A DNA stretch of 64,000 nt, taken from Winogradskyella aurantia (GTDB taxonomy: Bacteria; Bacteroidota; Bacteroidia; Flavobacteriales; Flavobacteriaceae). Below, one piece after another: positions 53,753 to 62,634 of this stretch. The notes beneath the pieces are model-generated. The model was not told the origin of the DNA, ran no database searches, and worked only from the letters and a program-made list of their open reading frames with translations. The position numbers and the translations under genes are program-made. The DNA lies in the NCBI RefSeq assembly GCF_002266855.1, contig NZ_NGJN01000008.1, forward strand, positions 91,814-155,813, read 5' to 3'. Within the stretch, counting starts at the first letter, position 1. Each line of letters opens with the position of its first letter.

Positions 53753-55033
53753 ATGAAAATAAAGGCGCTTTATAACAAGTTTAAGTTGTGTTCTGGCATT
53801 TCAACTGACACGAGAAAAATATCTCCTAACAGCATGTTTTTTGCTTTAAAAGGAGATAATTTTGATGGCAACACTTTCGTTACCAAAGCCTTCGAAAATG
53901 GCGCAAAATACTGCGTAGTAGATGACGAAAAAGCAGTTCTTAATGCACAATGTCTCTTAGTTAGTGACACGCTTAAGGCACTTCAGGAAATGGCTGCGTT
54001 ACACCGAAACAGTATTGGAATTCCAATTATAGCTCTAACTGGAAGTAACGGTAAAACAACAACCAAAGAGTTAATTCAAGGGGTTCTATCGACAACCTAC
54101 AAGGTGAAATCTACCATAGGAAACCTAAATAACCATATAGGCGTACCACTTACTCTATTAAACTTTGATAAAACCCTTGATTTTGGAATAGTTGAAATGG
54201 GAGCCAACCATCAAAAAGAAATAGAGTTCCTTAGCAACATTGCGCAACCTGATTTTGGTTTAATTACCAATTTTGGCAAAGCCCATCTAGAAGGTTTTGG
54301 CGGAACAGAAGGCGTTATAAAAGGCAAATCTGAGTTATACGACTATATAAAATCGAACAACAAAACCATCTTTATTAATACAGATGATAAGGAACAGGTA
54401 AAACAAGTAAAGGGCTATACCAAGGTTCTAACCTTTGGGTCAAACCCGAATAACGATTTCAATATTGAATTTATTAGCGCTAATCCCTATGTAAAAGTTA
54501 AATTCAACAATACGGTTATTACAAGTCAACTAATCGGTGACTATAATTTTGGGAATATTGCCATCGCTATTGCAATCGGACAATTCTTTAAAATATCTGA
54601 GGCCAATATTAAAAGGGCTATTGAATCTTATCAACCGACCAACAATAGATCTCAAGTTCTCAAAATAGGCAGCAATAGAATTATTCTCGATGCTTACAAT
54701 GCCAATCCAACTAGTATGTTGGCCGCATTAAAGAATTTTAAACAGTTAGAATCTGAGCATAAATATCTATTCTTGGGCGATATGTTTGAACTGGGTGAAT
54801 TTGCTTTAAAAGAGCACCAAGCTATTGTAAATTTCGTACAAGAGAATTTTCAGGAAAATATTTTTATCATAGGAGAGCATTTTTATCAAACCCTTAGTCC
54901 TAATTCCATTAAAAAATTCAGAAGATTTGAAGATTTATGCGATTATCTTAAGCATCATAAAATCATAAACGCTTCTGTTTTCATCAAGGGCTCTCGCGGT
55001 ATGGCTTTAGAACGATTATTGCAGATCATCTGA
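53753..55033 (+). CDS. murF: UDP-N-acetylmuramoyl-tripeptide-D-alanyl-D-alanine ligase
   Basis: A 426-residue Mur ligase adding D-Ala-D-Ala to the peptidoglycan precursor in the cytoplasm. N-terminal substrate domain with STDTRKISPNSMFFALKG (about 20), central ATPase domain with GSNGKTTTKELI (about 99-110), GIVEMGANHQKEI and NFGKAHLEGFGG, and C-terminal domain with ILDAYNANPTSM (about 308) and FLGDMFELG. It is separated from gldJ by a strong terminator, and no clear promoter is seen in the remaining 12 bases. Confidence 0.95.
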   Translation: MKIKALYNKFKLCSGISTDTRKISPNSMFFALKGDNFDGNTFVTKAFENGAKYCVVDDEKAVLNAQCLLVSDTLKALQEMAALHRNSIGIPIIALTGSNGKTTTKELIQGVLSTTYKVKSTIGNLNNHIGVPLTLLNFDKTLDFGIVEMGANHQKEIEFLSNIAQPDFGLITNFGKAHLEGFGGTEGVIKGKSELYDYIKSNNKTIFINTDDKEQVKQVKGYTKVLTFGSNPNNDFNIEFISANPYVKVKFNNTVITSQLIGDYNFGNIAIAIAIGQFFKISEANIKRAIESYQPTNNRSQVLKIGSNRIILDAYNANPTSMLAALKNFKQLESEHKYLFLGDMFELGEFALKEHQAIVNFVQENFQENIFIIGEHFYQTLSPNSIKKFRRFEDLCDYLKHHKIINASVFIKGSRGMALERLLQII

Positions 55034-55051
55034 AATTAATCCCCAAATTAA

Positions 55052-55077
55052 AAATCCAATGCGCTTGCATTGGATTT
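55052..55077 (-). terminator. Terminator between murF and tRNA-Val(GAC), probably bidirectional
   Basis: Perfect 11-base stem AAATCCAATGC/GCATTGGATTT, loop GCTT. On the minus strand T5 follows, suiting the tRNA-Val(GAC) transcript; on the plus strand the T-rich tail is weaker but lies 19 bases after the murF stop. Confidence 0.8.
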
Positions 55078-55087
55078 ATTCTTAATG

Positions 55088-55162
55088 TGGGTCATACTGG
55101 ATTCGAACCAGTGACTTCTACCCTGTCAAGGTAACACTCTAAACCAACTGAGTTAATGACCC
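55088..55162 (-). tRNA. tRNA-Val (anticodon GAC)
   Basis: 75 bases folding as a full cloverleaf: acceptor GGGTCAT/ATGACCC plus discriminator A, D stem ACTC/GAGT, anticodon stem TTACC/GGTAG with loop TTGACAG (anticodon GAC), T stem ACTGG/CCAGT with TTCGAAT loop. The CCA end is not encoded. It reads GUC and GUU codons. Confidence 0.95.
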
Positions 55163-55171
55163 ATTAAATTT

Positions 55172-55179
55172 CAAAAATA
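55172..55179 (-). promoter_or_regulatory. Candidate -7 element of tRNA-Val(GAC)
   Basis: TATTTTTG on the minus strand, 9 bases ahead of the tRNA 5' end. No TTTG at the -33 position. Confidence 0.5.
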
Positions 55180-55256
55180 AGACTTTTAGTCTAAAATAAA
55201 TCTTCTAAAAGCGATTAAATATCACTTAACGAAACCGCTACTGCAACTACAATCCC

Positions 55257-55272
55257 ATGTACCTTGGTACAT
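55257..55272. repeat. Short inverted repeat between the tRNA-Val genes
   Basis: ATGTACC, two-base spacer TT, GGTACAT: a compact operator-like dyad. No gene lies near it other than the two tRNAs. Confidence 0.4.
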
Positions 55273-55332
55273 TATGGAATATTTTAGTTTTATGACATTA
55301 CTTCAGCTTCTATTAGTAGTTTAAAACTAAAA

Positions 55333-55362
55333 AATTCCGACTTGAAAAATCAAACCGGAATT
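55333..55362 (-). terminator. Intrinsic terminator of tRNA-Val(UAC)
   Basis: On the minus strand AATTCCG/CGGAATT with an inner TTGA/TCAA pair, followed by a T-run. Lies 10 bases downstream of the tRNA gene at 55373. Confidence 0.75.
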
Positions 55363-55372
55363 GTAATTGATG

Positions 55373-55447
55373 TGGGCGCGAAGGGATTCGAACCCCTGAC
55401 CCCTTGGGTGTAAACCAAGTGCTCTGAACCAACTGAGCTACGCGCCC
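55373..55447 (-). tRNA. tRNA-Val (anticodon UAC)
   Basis: 75 bases: acceptor GGGCGCG/CGCGCCC plus discriminator A, D arm GCTC/GAGC, anticodon stem CTTGG/CCAAG with loop TTTACAC (anticodon TAC), T arm with TTCGAAT. CCA not encoded. It reads GUA and, by wobble, GUG. With the GAC gene it covers the whole Val box. Confidence 0.95.
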
Positions 55448-55460
55448 GATAATCGGATTG

Positions 55461-55490
55461 CAAATATAGACTAGTTTTTAAAATCTCAAA
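55461..55490 (-). promoter_or_regulatory. Promoter of tRNA-Val(UAC)
   Basis: TTTG (55490-55487), 18 bases, TATATTTG (55468-55461) on the minus strand, a complete consensus match, 14 bases ahead of the tRNA 5' end and just past the folC stop. Confidence 0.75.
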
Positions 55491-55506
55491 AGGTTTTTTA
55501 AAAAAA

Positions 55507-56724
55507 TTAAATTATTTCAGCCACCACAAATGTGCTACCGCCCAAGTAAATCAAATCCTCCTTTTTGGCGTTTTGCTTTGCTTCAGATAATGCTTGCTCG
55601 ACACTTTCAAAAACGGAACCTTGAAAGCCATTTTTTTCAAAAATATCACGCAGTAGTTTAGCATCTAAACCACGTTCTACATTTGGCTTACAAAAATAGT
55701 AGATAGCCTTTCTGGGCATAATTTTAAGAATATCCTTTAGGTCCTTGTCACTAACTACTCCGAAAACAATGTGTAATTCACTGAAAGTTTCATCCTTTAA
55801 CTGTGTTGTGGTATAGCTCAAACCTTCTGTATTATGAGCTGTATCGCAAATGATTTTTGGGTTCATCCCAAGGATTTGCCAACGGCCTTTAAAATTAGTA
55901 TTAGTCATTACCTTTAAAAGACCATTTTTTAAATGAGAATCCGACACCTTATACCCCAAGGACTTCAAAACTTCAATAGATTGTATAACAGTTTTAATAT
56001 TATGTTTTTGGTACATCCCTTTTAAATCGGAGTCGTATGTAACATCAACTAATTGATCGGCAAAATAAATTTGTGACGACCTTGCTTCTGAAGTTTTTCG
56101 AAAAACAGACGCTGTTTCCAAATGGGTTTCACCAATCACTACCGGAATATTATTTTTTATGATACCTGCTTTCTCAGATGCAATTTTTTCCCTGGTGTCA
56201 CCAAGGTATTGTGTGTGGTCAAAACCGATATTAGTGATGACGGACAAAATAGGAGTAATTATGTTTGTGGAATCAAGCCGGCCACCCATACCAACTTCTA
56301 TTATCGCAATGTCTACATGCTTCCTGGAAAAATAATCAAAAGCCATTCCAACAGTCATTTCAAAAAACGACAAGTTATGGGATTCTATAAACGACTTATT
56401 GCGTTTTATAAAACCTATTACAAACTGCTTACTTACCTCTTTGCCATTTATTCGAATGCGTTCCCTAAAGTCTTTGAGGTGTGGAGAGGTATATAGCCCT
56501 ACCTTATAACCTGCCTCTTGTAGGATGGACGCAAGCATATGACTTGTTGAGCCCTTGCCGTTTGTGCCTGCGACATGGATAGATTTAAAATTTTTATGAG
56601 GATGATGAAGGTGCTTGGAAAGTTCAACTGTATTACTTAGGTCTTTTCTAAAAGCAGATTTGCCCTTATTTTGATACATGGGTAATTGCAAGAACATCCA
56701 ACTTACCGTATCCTTGTAATTCAT
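55507..56724 (-). CDS. folC: Bifunctional folylpolyglutamate/dihydrofolate synthase
   Basis: A 405-residue Mur-ligase-like enzyme adding glutamate to dihydropteroate and folates. ATP loop HVAGTNGKGSTSHMLASIL (about 50), YTSPHLKDFRERIRING (about 79), VGMGGRLDSTNII (about 143), TNIGFDHTQYLGDTREKIAS (about 163). In the C-terminal domain CDTAHNTEGL is the conserved AHN motif. Starts three bases after the tonB stop. Confidence 0.95.
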   Translation of the reverse strand: MNYKDTVSWMFLQLPMYQNKGKSAFRKDLSNTVELSKHLHHPHKNFKSIHVAGTNGKGSTSHMLASILQEAGYKVGLYTSPHLKDFRERIRINGKEVSKQFVIGFIKRNKSFIESHNLSFFEMTVGMAFDYFSRKHVDIAIIEVGMGGRLDSTNIITPILSVITNIGFDHTQYLGDTREKIASEKAGIIKNNIPVVIGETHLETASVFRKTSEARSSQIYFADQLVDVTYDSDLKGMYQKHNIKTVIQSIEVLKSLGYKVSDSHLKNGLLKVMTNTNFKGRWQILGMNPKIICDTAHNTEGLSYTTTQLKDETFSELHIVFGVVSDKDLKDILKIMPRKAIYYFCKPNVERGLDAKLLRDIFEKNGFQGSVFESVEQALSEAKQNAKKEDLIYLGGSTFVVAEII

Positions 56725-56727
56725 GTA

Positions 56728-57576
56728 TTACTGACTTACATCAAAATTTATACTCACAAAACCAATTTGCGTCGTAGGTGCATCAGGATCAGCTGGCCAT
56801 TTATGGGAAAGTGCAATTTTCTTTGCTGGTTCTAGAAGACATGGGTGTGTATTCGTAGTACCGCGAATACCTGGTTGAGCCTTTATCACTTCACCATTCC
56901 TATTAACCTCTATCCTAACAACGACCAATCCGTATTCGTTGCAGTCTTGCTTAAATATTTTACGCGATGGCCTACCTCGACCTCCTAAACCATAGCCTAC
57001 GCCGCCCTTACCTGGTCCTGAGCCTCCGAAATAACTCGGCGCATAAGGATCACCATCTAACTGACCTTTATTACCTCCTTTGTTATCCGGTCCTTCACCT
57101 CCATCGGTCTCACCTTTTGAATTTTTTACGCCACCTATTAGATTATCAAGCTGCCTGCGTTTTTCTTCTTCTTCTCGTTGTTTCTTTTCTTCAGCTTCAC
57201 GACGCTCCAGCTCTATTCGTTCTGCCTCCACCTTGGCTTTTGCTTCAGCCGCTTTTTGCTTTTTTATGGCGATAGTTTCGGCATTTTCTTCTGTTAATAC
57301 CTCTTCCGACTTAGTTTCTGCCTTCTGTGGTTCTGATTGAGTATCCAAGGGTTTTACCTCTTCAACCTCTTTTTCAACAGGGGATTTTCTCGGTTCACTT
57401 AGTGGTTTATTGCCTTGACCGAAATCAGAAGTTCCAAAATTAACGGCCACACCATACTCTTCAGGAGGGTCCATGTATTGAGGACCCACCACAAATAATA
57501 ACAGCAATACTATTACTGATATCAAAAATGTAATTCTCGCGGAATTACGCTCGTGTTTGGTCTCAAAGTATTTCAA
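56728..57576 (-). CDS. TonB-like energy transducer
   Basis: A 282-residue protein: one membrane segment near the N-terminus (ITFLISVIVLLLLFVVG, about 15-31), a long Lys/Glu/Pro-rich periplasmic rod including a charged helix at about 100-145, a Gly-rich stretch, and a C-terminal TonB-like domain with YGLVVVRIEVNRNGEVIKAQ (about 215). The only sensible start is TTG at 57576: an in-frame stop lies 18 bases upstream and the next Met follows the membrane segment. It lies downstream of exbD and exbB-like genes and would transmit proton-motive force to outer-membrane transporters. Confidence 0.88.
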   Translation of the reverse strand: MKYFETKHERNSARITFLISVIVLLLLFVVGPQYMDPPEEYGVAVNFGTSDFGQGNKPLSEPRKSPVEKEVEEVKPLDTQSEPQKAETKSEEVLTEENAETIAIKKQKAAEAKAKVEAERIELERREAEEKKQREEEEKRRQLDNLIGGVKNSKGETDGGEGPDNKGGNKGQLDGDPYAPSYFGGSGPGKGGVGYGLGGRGRPSRKIFKQDCNEYGLVVVRIEVNRNGEVIKAQPGIRGTTNTHPCLLEPAKKIALSHKWPADPDAPTTQIGFVSINFDVSQ

Positions 57577-57616
57577 TCTTGAAGTTTTTAAAATTCAGTT
57601 TCAAAAAGCTAGAATT

Positions 57617-58009
57617 TTATTTAGGTTTAACAGCTAAAATAACTTTAAACTTATTTCTATTGGCTATATCCATAACCTTCACCACATTCTCTACGGGCAC
57701 AGACCTCTCTGCACGTAGCACTATTGTTGGCTTTTCCTGGGTTGATAATATGGAAACCAATTCACTTTCCAAGACGCTCTCCCCGACCCGTTTTTGATCG
57801 ATGTAATAGGTCAAGTCCTTTTTGATACTAACAGCTGTAGATTTTTTATTTTCTGTTTTACCGCTTGCCTTCGGCAGAATAATATCTATCGCATTAGTAG
57901 TGACAAGTGTAGAGGCTATCATAAAAAATATCAATAGCAAAAACACAATATCCGTCATTGACGCCATATTAAACTCGGGCGTAACCTTATTTCGTCCTCT
58001 TATATTCAT
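57617..58009 (-). CDS. ExbD/TolR-family protein
   Basis: A 130-residue protein with one membrane helix (MTDIVFLLLIFFMIASTLVT, about 18-37) preceded by the ExbD proton-pathway Asp (Asp19), then a periplasmic alpha/beta domain ending in VVKVMDIANRNKFKVILAV. Overlaps the ExbB-like gene by one base. Part of the TonB or Tol motor. Confidence 0.93.
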   Translation of the reverse strand: MNIRGRNKVTPEFNMASMTDIVFLLLIFFMIASTLVTTNAIDIILPKASGKTENKKSTAVSIKKDLTYYIDQKRVGESVLESELVSILSTQEKPTIVLRAERSVPVENVVKVMDIANRNKFKVILAVKPK

Positions 58010-58704
58010 TAGATCGGTTCGTTTAAATGGTCTAAGAACTCTACTGAATTCGCTTCCATTTGATAAACCACTTTATTCGTCTTTACCACAATATGGTTGT
58101 AAGCCACATAGGCAATTATCCCAACTATTAAGCCCCCTACTGTTGTTGTCATAGCAGTATATAGCCCACTAGCTAATACATCCATTTGAATAGTTCCGCC
58201 AGCGTTGGCTAATTCAAATATGGATAAAATCATTCCTACCACGGTTCCCAAAAACCCAATCATTGGAGCGACACCAGATATAGTCGCTAAAACACTGACA
58301 TTCTTTTCTAGATCATATATTTCAAGCCTGCCTGCATTCTCAATTGCCGTATTTATATCTTCTAAAGGTTTTCCTATTCTAGTAATTCCCTTAGCAATCA
58401 ATCTAGACACGGGCGAATTTTGTTGGGCACATAACACTTGTGCAGATTCTACCTTGCCATTACTGACATGGTCTTTTATTTGGTTCATAAAATTTGAATC
58501 TACTTTTGACGCTGCCTTGATAGCAAAAATGCGTTCAAAATAAATGTATGTTGCAACAATCAATAATAGGAATAGAATAAGAATAATTACCATCCCAGAG
58601 GTTCCGCCACTGGTAATCAGTTCAATTATTGATAGGGTCTTCTCCACTGATTCGCTATCCGTAACAATCTCAGAGTTATCCTGAATATTACTTAGTAATA
58701 TCAT
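58009..58704 (-). CDS. ExbB/TolQ/MotA proton-channel family protein
   Basis: A 231-residue protein with three membrane segments: near 33-53 (GMVIILILFLLLIVATYIYF), about 125-150 and about 170-195. VAPMIGFLGTVVGMI and TAMTTTVGGLIVGIIAYVAY are the family signatures with pore-lining Thr. It forms the motor with the ExbD-like protein encoded next. The order ExbB, ExbD, TonB in one unit indicates a TonB rather than Tol role. Confidence 0.93.
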   Translation of the reverse strand: MILLSNIQDNSEIVTDSESVEKTLSIIELITSGGTSGMVIILILFLLLIVATYIYFERIFAIKAASKVDSNFMNQIKDHVSNGKVESAQVLCAQQNSPVSRLIAKGITRIGKPLEDINTAIENAGRLEIYDLEKNVSVLATISGVAPMIGFLGTVVGMILSIFELANAGGTIQMDVLASGLYTAMTTTVGGLIVGIIAYVAYNHIVVKTNKVVYQMEANSVEFLDHLNEPI

Positions 58705-58768
58705 ATAAAAAGTATTAGATTTTAATATTTGCTGTAAGTTATAACGCTAAGTTTCAAGCTAAAGTATA

Positions 58769-60160
58769 TTAAAATAAGGTTCTTGTTACCATAAAAGCTA
58801 AAGCACCGGCCGCAAAACCAACAAGGGCCAACCAAGAAATCTTTCTTAGATACCAGAAAAAGTCAATTTTTTCCATACCCATGGCAACTACACCGGCCGC
58901 TGAGCCAATGATAAGCATACTTCCTCCGGTTCCTGCAGAATACGCAATGAAATGCCATAATTCATTGTCCAAAGGTTCTGAAAACATCCCCAAACTTGCT
59001 GCAACTAAAGGTACATTATCAATAACTGCCGATCCCACACCTAACAGTAGAACCACCAAATCCGAAACGCCTTCACCATGTAGCTCAGTACCCAACATAG
59101 GCATAGTCGTCTGCAGCGATTCTGCAAAACCGAAAAGTACACCTAAGGACTCTAGTGCCGCTACAGCCATCAATATCCCAAGAAAGAACAAAATACTTGG
59201 CATTTCAATTCTTGATAAAGAACGGTGCACAGGACTATGGTGATCTTGTGTATATGCTTCTCCTACTTCAACCTGTGACATTGAAAATTTAGAATTGGTA
59301 TAAATCTCAGCAAAAATTGCTACTACTCCCAAAGATAACATCATACCAACATATGGAGGAAGATGAGTTATTACTTTAAAAAACGGGACAAAAACTATAG
59401 CACCCAGCCCAAGAAATAACATTGTTGAGCTATATCTATTCTTAGGTTTATCATCATCGCCGATTAATTCTAAGTCTCCTTTAAAGGGCTTCATTAATGA
59501 CGCTATAAATGTAGGCACTACCATACACAACAACGATGGAACAAAAAGGTATACAAATAATTTTCCTGTGGAAACCTTATCACCTATCCACAGCATTGTA
59601 GTGGTTACATCGCCTATTGGAGACCAAGCACCGCCTGCGTTTGCAGCAATTATTATTAGACCTGCATACCAAATTCTTATATCCCTATCCTTAACAATTT
59701 TTTGGAGAATGGAAATTAAGACTATGGTTGCCGTAAGGTTATCTATTATTGCAGAAAGAATAAATGCTAGAATTGAAAACATCCATAAGAGCTTCTTTCT
59801 ACTATTGAAGTTAACTGCTGACTTAATTGTAGAAAAACCATCGAAATAATCAATTATCTCAACTATAGTCATGGCTCCTAATAAAAACACTAATATTTCT
59901 GATGTTTTACCTAAATGATGCAATAAGGTCTCCTCCATTAAATGCATCTTTTCTTCATGTCCCAATAGTCCGAAATTCTCCATTAGATTATGATTGGCGG
60001 TATCAAACCATTGTGAAAAATCATCAATACCAAGAGCGATTAAAGCCCAACTTATAGCCATCATTACCAAAGCCGGAATTAGCTTATCTATCTTAATATT
60101 GTGTTCTAACGTAATGGCTAAATAACCAAAAACAAAAACGAGAATTATAACGGTTTCCAT
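58769..60160 (-). CDS. nhaD: NhaD-type sodium/proton antiporter
   Basis: A 463-residue membrane protein of the ion-transporter (ArsB/NhaD) superfamily with about 12 segments. Signatures: AIIDNLTATIVLISILQKIV (about 137), NAGGAWSPIGDVTTTMLWIG (about 174), SAVIDNVPLVAASLGM (about 385) and AGTGGSMLIIGSAAGVVAMG. It exports Na+ in exchange for protons, as expected of a marine species. The amino-acid dehydrogenase gene lies 13 bases upstream on the same strand. Confidence 0.93.
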   Translation of the reverse strand: METVIILVFVFGYLAITLEHNIKIDKLIPALVMMAISWALIALGIDDFSQWFDTANHNLMENFGLLGHEEKMHLMEETLLHHLGKTSEILVFLLGAMTIVEIIDYFDGFSTIKSAVNFNSRKKLLWMFSILAFILSAIIDNLTATIVLISILQKIVKDRDIRIWYAGLIIIAANAGGAWSPIGDVTTTMLWIGDKVSTGKLFVYLFVPSLLCMVVPTFIASLMKPFKGDLELIGDDDKPKNRYSSTMLFLGLGAIVFVPFFKVITHLPPYVGMMLSLGVVAIFAEIYTNSKFSMSQVEVGEAYTQDHHSPVHRSLSRIEMPSILFFLGILMAVAALESLGVLFGFAESLQTTMPMLGTELHGEGVSDLVVLLLGVGSAVIDNVPLVAASLGMFSEPLDNELWHFIAYSAGTGGSMLIIGSAAGVVAMGMEKIDFFWYLRKISWLALVGFAAGALAFMVTRTLF

Positions 60161-60173
60161 ATTAGTGGTAAAT

Positions 60174-61403
60174 TTAAATTAGTTGTCTTAGTGCTATTTC
60201 AAAGGCAGTCTCACTTATCCCTACCTTATTGGGATTATTTTTTTTAACTTCTTTCAACGCTTTTCTAATAACTCTAGAGGTATCTTTGAATATAGCGTCA
60301 TCCGTCATTTGAACGCGACGCTCCATAAAGTAAGCAAAAACTCTTGCCATACCGCAATTTGAAATGAAATCTGGTATCAGACTTACTTTTTTATCCGTAT
60401 GCTCCATTATGGGCCCAAAAAATATTTCTTTATCGGCAAAAGGAACATTAGCACCGCAAGTAATAACTTCAAGACCTGTTTCTATCATTTGGTCAATTTG
60501 CGATTGAGTAATCAGTCGGGAGGCCGCACATGGTGCAAAAATCTCCGTTTTTAGTGACCATATTAATCTGTTTATTTCATCGAAGGGAATTAAGTTTTCA
60601 GCCACTAAAGTGTTACCATTCTTATTTAAATAGAGCTCTGTTATCTCTTGCAAAGTAAAACCCTCTGTGCAGATTAAACCACCTGCTATATCTATTATCC
60701 CAACCACCTTAGCTCCCATTTGAGCAAAATAAAAAGCAGCTGAAGAACCCACATTTCCAAACCCCTGAACAATAACGCGCTTTCCCTTGATGGAATCACC
60801 ATTAATGTCATAAAAGTGTTTTGCAGCAACGGCAACACCATATCCCGTAATCATATCCGCAACAGTATACTTTCTCGCCACCTCGGGCGAATATTTAGGG
60901 TTTTCTATAACTTTTATAACCCCTTGGCGCAGTTGTCCAATTCTGTTGATTTTATCTGCTTGAGTTGGTTTAAAGTGGCCTTCAAAAACACCTTCTTGTG
61001 GATGCCAAACGCCACTTTCCTCTGTAATGGGAATAACCTCATGGATTTCATCTACATTTAGGTCACCACCTGTTCCATAATAACTCTTTAATAACGGGGA
61101 AACTGCTGCATACCACCGCTCCAATACCCCTTTTTTTCTTGGATCATGTGGGTCAAAGTTTATTCCAGATTTAGCGCCGCCAATCGCGGGTCCCGAAACC
61201 GTGAACTTAACCTCCATAGTCTTGGCTAAAGATAATACCTCATTCATATCAAGGCCTTTTCTCATACGCGTACCACCCCCCGCTGCACCACCTCTAAGCG
61301 AATTTATAACAACCCAACCCTCTGCTGTAGTTAGTGGATCGTTCCAGTGAAAGACTATTTCTGGTGGTTTGGTTTCGTACTTGTGGAGTAACTCCTTGAT
61401 CAA
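60174..61403 (-). CDS. Glu/Leu/Phe/Val-family amino-acid dehydrogenase
   Basis: A 409-residue NAD(P)-dependent enzyme deaminating an amino acid to its 2-oxo acid. Catalytic Lys regions GTRMRKGLDMNEVLSLAKTM (about 44) and GPAIGGAKSGINFDP (about 72), the Rossmann motif VQGFGNVGSSAAFYFAQMGA (about 213), and CAASRLIT. Whether glutamate or branched-chain acids are the substrate is not clear. The start is TTG at 61403: a stop 18 bases upstream excludes ATG, and the N-terminus MIKELLHKYETKPPEIVFHW fits the family. Confidence 0.9.
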   Translation of the reverse strand: MIKELLHKYETKPPEIVFHWNDPLTTAEGWVVINSLRGGAAGGGTRMRKGLDMNEVLSLAKTMEVKFTVSGPAIGGAKSGINFDPHDPRKKGVLERWYAAVSPLLKSYYGTGGDLNVDEIHEVIPITEESGVWHPQEGVFEGHFKPTQADKINRIGQLRQGVIKVIENPKYSPEVARKYTVADMITGYGVAVAAKHFYDINGDSIKGKRVIVQGFGNVGSSAAFYFAQMGAKVVGIIDIAGGLICTEGFTLQEITELYLNKNGNTLVAENLIPFDEINRLIWSLKTEIFAPCAASRLITQSQIDQMIETGLEVITCGANVPFADKEIFFGPIMEHTDKKVSLIPDFISNCGMARVFAYFMERRVQMTDDAIFKDTSRVIRKALKEVKKNNPNKVGISETAFEIALRQLI

Positions 61404-61428
61404 TCCGTGGTAGTTTAGTTAATGTTAG

Positions 61429-61436
61429 CAAATATA
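61429..61436 (-). promoter_or_regulatory. Candidate -7 element of the dehydrogenase-nhaD unit
   Basis: TATATTTG on the minus strand matches TAnnTTTG, 25 bases ahead of the TTG start at 61403. No -33 element. It supports a start of translation near 61403. Confidence 0.45.
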
Positions 61437-61475
61437 AAAAACTCTCATGCCTATAAAGTGAATAAAAGATTAATT

Positions 61476-62543
61476 TTAATCTCCAGGAGATAAAATCTTT
61501 CCAGAAGAGTGGTCCCTTTTTGCGCCAGTTACACTTTTTAAACAATTGACCTCATGCCGTTTTCTCAACACGCCTAAAAGACCAAATATTAAAGCTTCCT
61601 TATACTCAATAATTTCAGGCTCTGGAATAACAATATTTGCATCCGAAAGATTTTTGATTCTATGCATTAGAAAATCATTATAAGCTCCACCACCAGTCAC
61701 CAAAACGTTCACCTCGTTATTTGAGATAGCTTTTGAAATCTGAATGGCCACATGCTCTACAAACGTTCTTAAAATGATATTTACATCCAACCCAAAGGAG
61801 TTAACCAATGGAAATATATTCGTCTTTACCCACTCCAAGGCTAGCGATTTAGGTGGTTCTGTCTTGTAATACGACAAAGCGTTTAATTGGTTCAAAAGTT
61901 CTAAATTAATAGACCCTTTCGAGGCGATAAGGCCTTTATTATCGAATGGTTTATTCAATTTTGAAACATAATGATTTAAAACAATATTTACAGGGCAAAT
62001 ATCAAAAGCCAAGCGTTCGTCAACGTTTTCAAAAGATATATTAGCAAAGCCTCCCAGGTTAAGGCAATACGCATAATCCTGAAATAATAATCTATCCCCT
62101 GTAGGTACCAAAGGAGCGCCTTGACCACCCAGTTCCACATCGTTAACCCGAAAGTCGCAAACTACTTCCCTTTGACAGGTATCCGCCAATATCTGCATAT
62201 TACCAATTTGATACGTAATACCTTTATCAGGTTCGTGCAGTGCGGTATGACCGTGAGATGCAATAAAATCAACGTTCTCAATATTATTCTTACTTATAAA
62301 ATCATTAACCAAGTCACCTAGGTATTTTGAATACTGTACATCAATTTGTTTCAATTCATCCTTTGTTTTATCAACCAGACCAAGTAAATTGCTTGTCCAT
62401 CTTTTAGAGTAAGGACTGGTTTCATAGGCTATGATTTCAAATTGCCATTGGTCCAATTTTTTAAATGTCGCATACAAGATGTCAACACCATCAAGAGATG
62501 TTCCAGACATAAGGGCAATAACATTGTATTCGGATTTTATCAT
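61476..62543 (-). CDS. anmK: Anhydro-N-acetylmuramic acid kinase
   Basis: A 355-residue sugar kinase that opens and phosphorylates 1,6-anhydroMurNAc in peptidoglycan recycling. N-terminal ATP motif ALMSGTSLDGVD (about 9-20), DFIASHGHTALHEP (about 92), VELGGQGAPLVPTGD (about 132) with catalytic Asp, LNLGGFANIS, and VTGGGAYNDFLMHRI near the C-terminus. ATG at 62543 is chosen over an upstream GTG. Transcribed away from the acyl-CoA dehydrogenase. Confidence 0.95.
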   Translation of the reverse strand: MIKSEYNVIALMSGTSLDGVDILYATFKKLDQWQFEIIAYETSPYSKRWTSNLLGLVDKTKDELKQIDVQYSKYLGDLVNDFISKNNIENVDFIASHGHTALHEPDKGITYQIGNMQILADTCQREVVCDFRVNDVELGGQGAPLVPTGDRLLFQDYAYCLNLGGFANISFENVDERLAFDICPVNIVLNHYVSKLNKPFDNKGLIASKGSINLELLNQLNALSYYKTEPPKSLALEWVKTNIFPLVNSFGLDVNIILRTFVEHVAIQISKAISNNEVNVLVTGGGAYNDFLMHRIKNLSDANIVIPEPEIIEYKEALIFGLLGVLRKRHEVNCLKSVTGAKRDHSSGKILSPGD

Positions 62544-62566
62544 ATTAGTAAAAATAATATTCCATA

Positions 62567-62597
62567 TTGAAAATACCACAATAAAGAATTATCTTTG
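62567..62597 (+). promoter_or_regulatory. Promoter of the acyl-CoA dehydrogenase gene
   Basis: TTG (62567-62569), 20 bases, TATCTTTG (62590-62597): both flavobacterial elements. A leader of about 30 bases leads to the ATG at 62635. Confidence 0.7.
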
Positions 62598-62634
62598 CAC
62601 GGAAAATTTAACGAATCAATAATTATTGAACTAT

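Noticed and set aside
57080..57340. Plus-strand open frames opposite the tonB gene
   Set aside because: Ser/Phe/Cys-rich shadows of the Lys/Glu-rich TonB rod.
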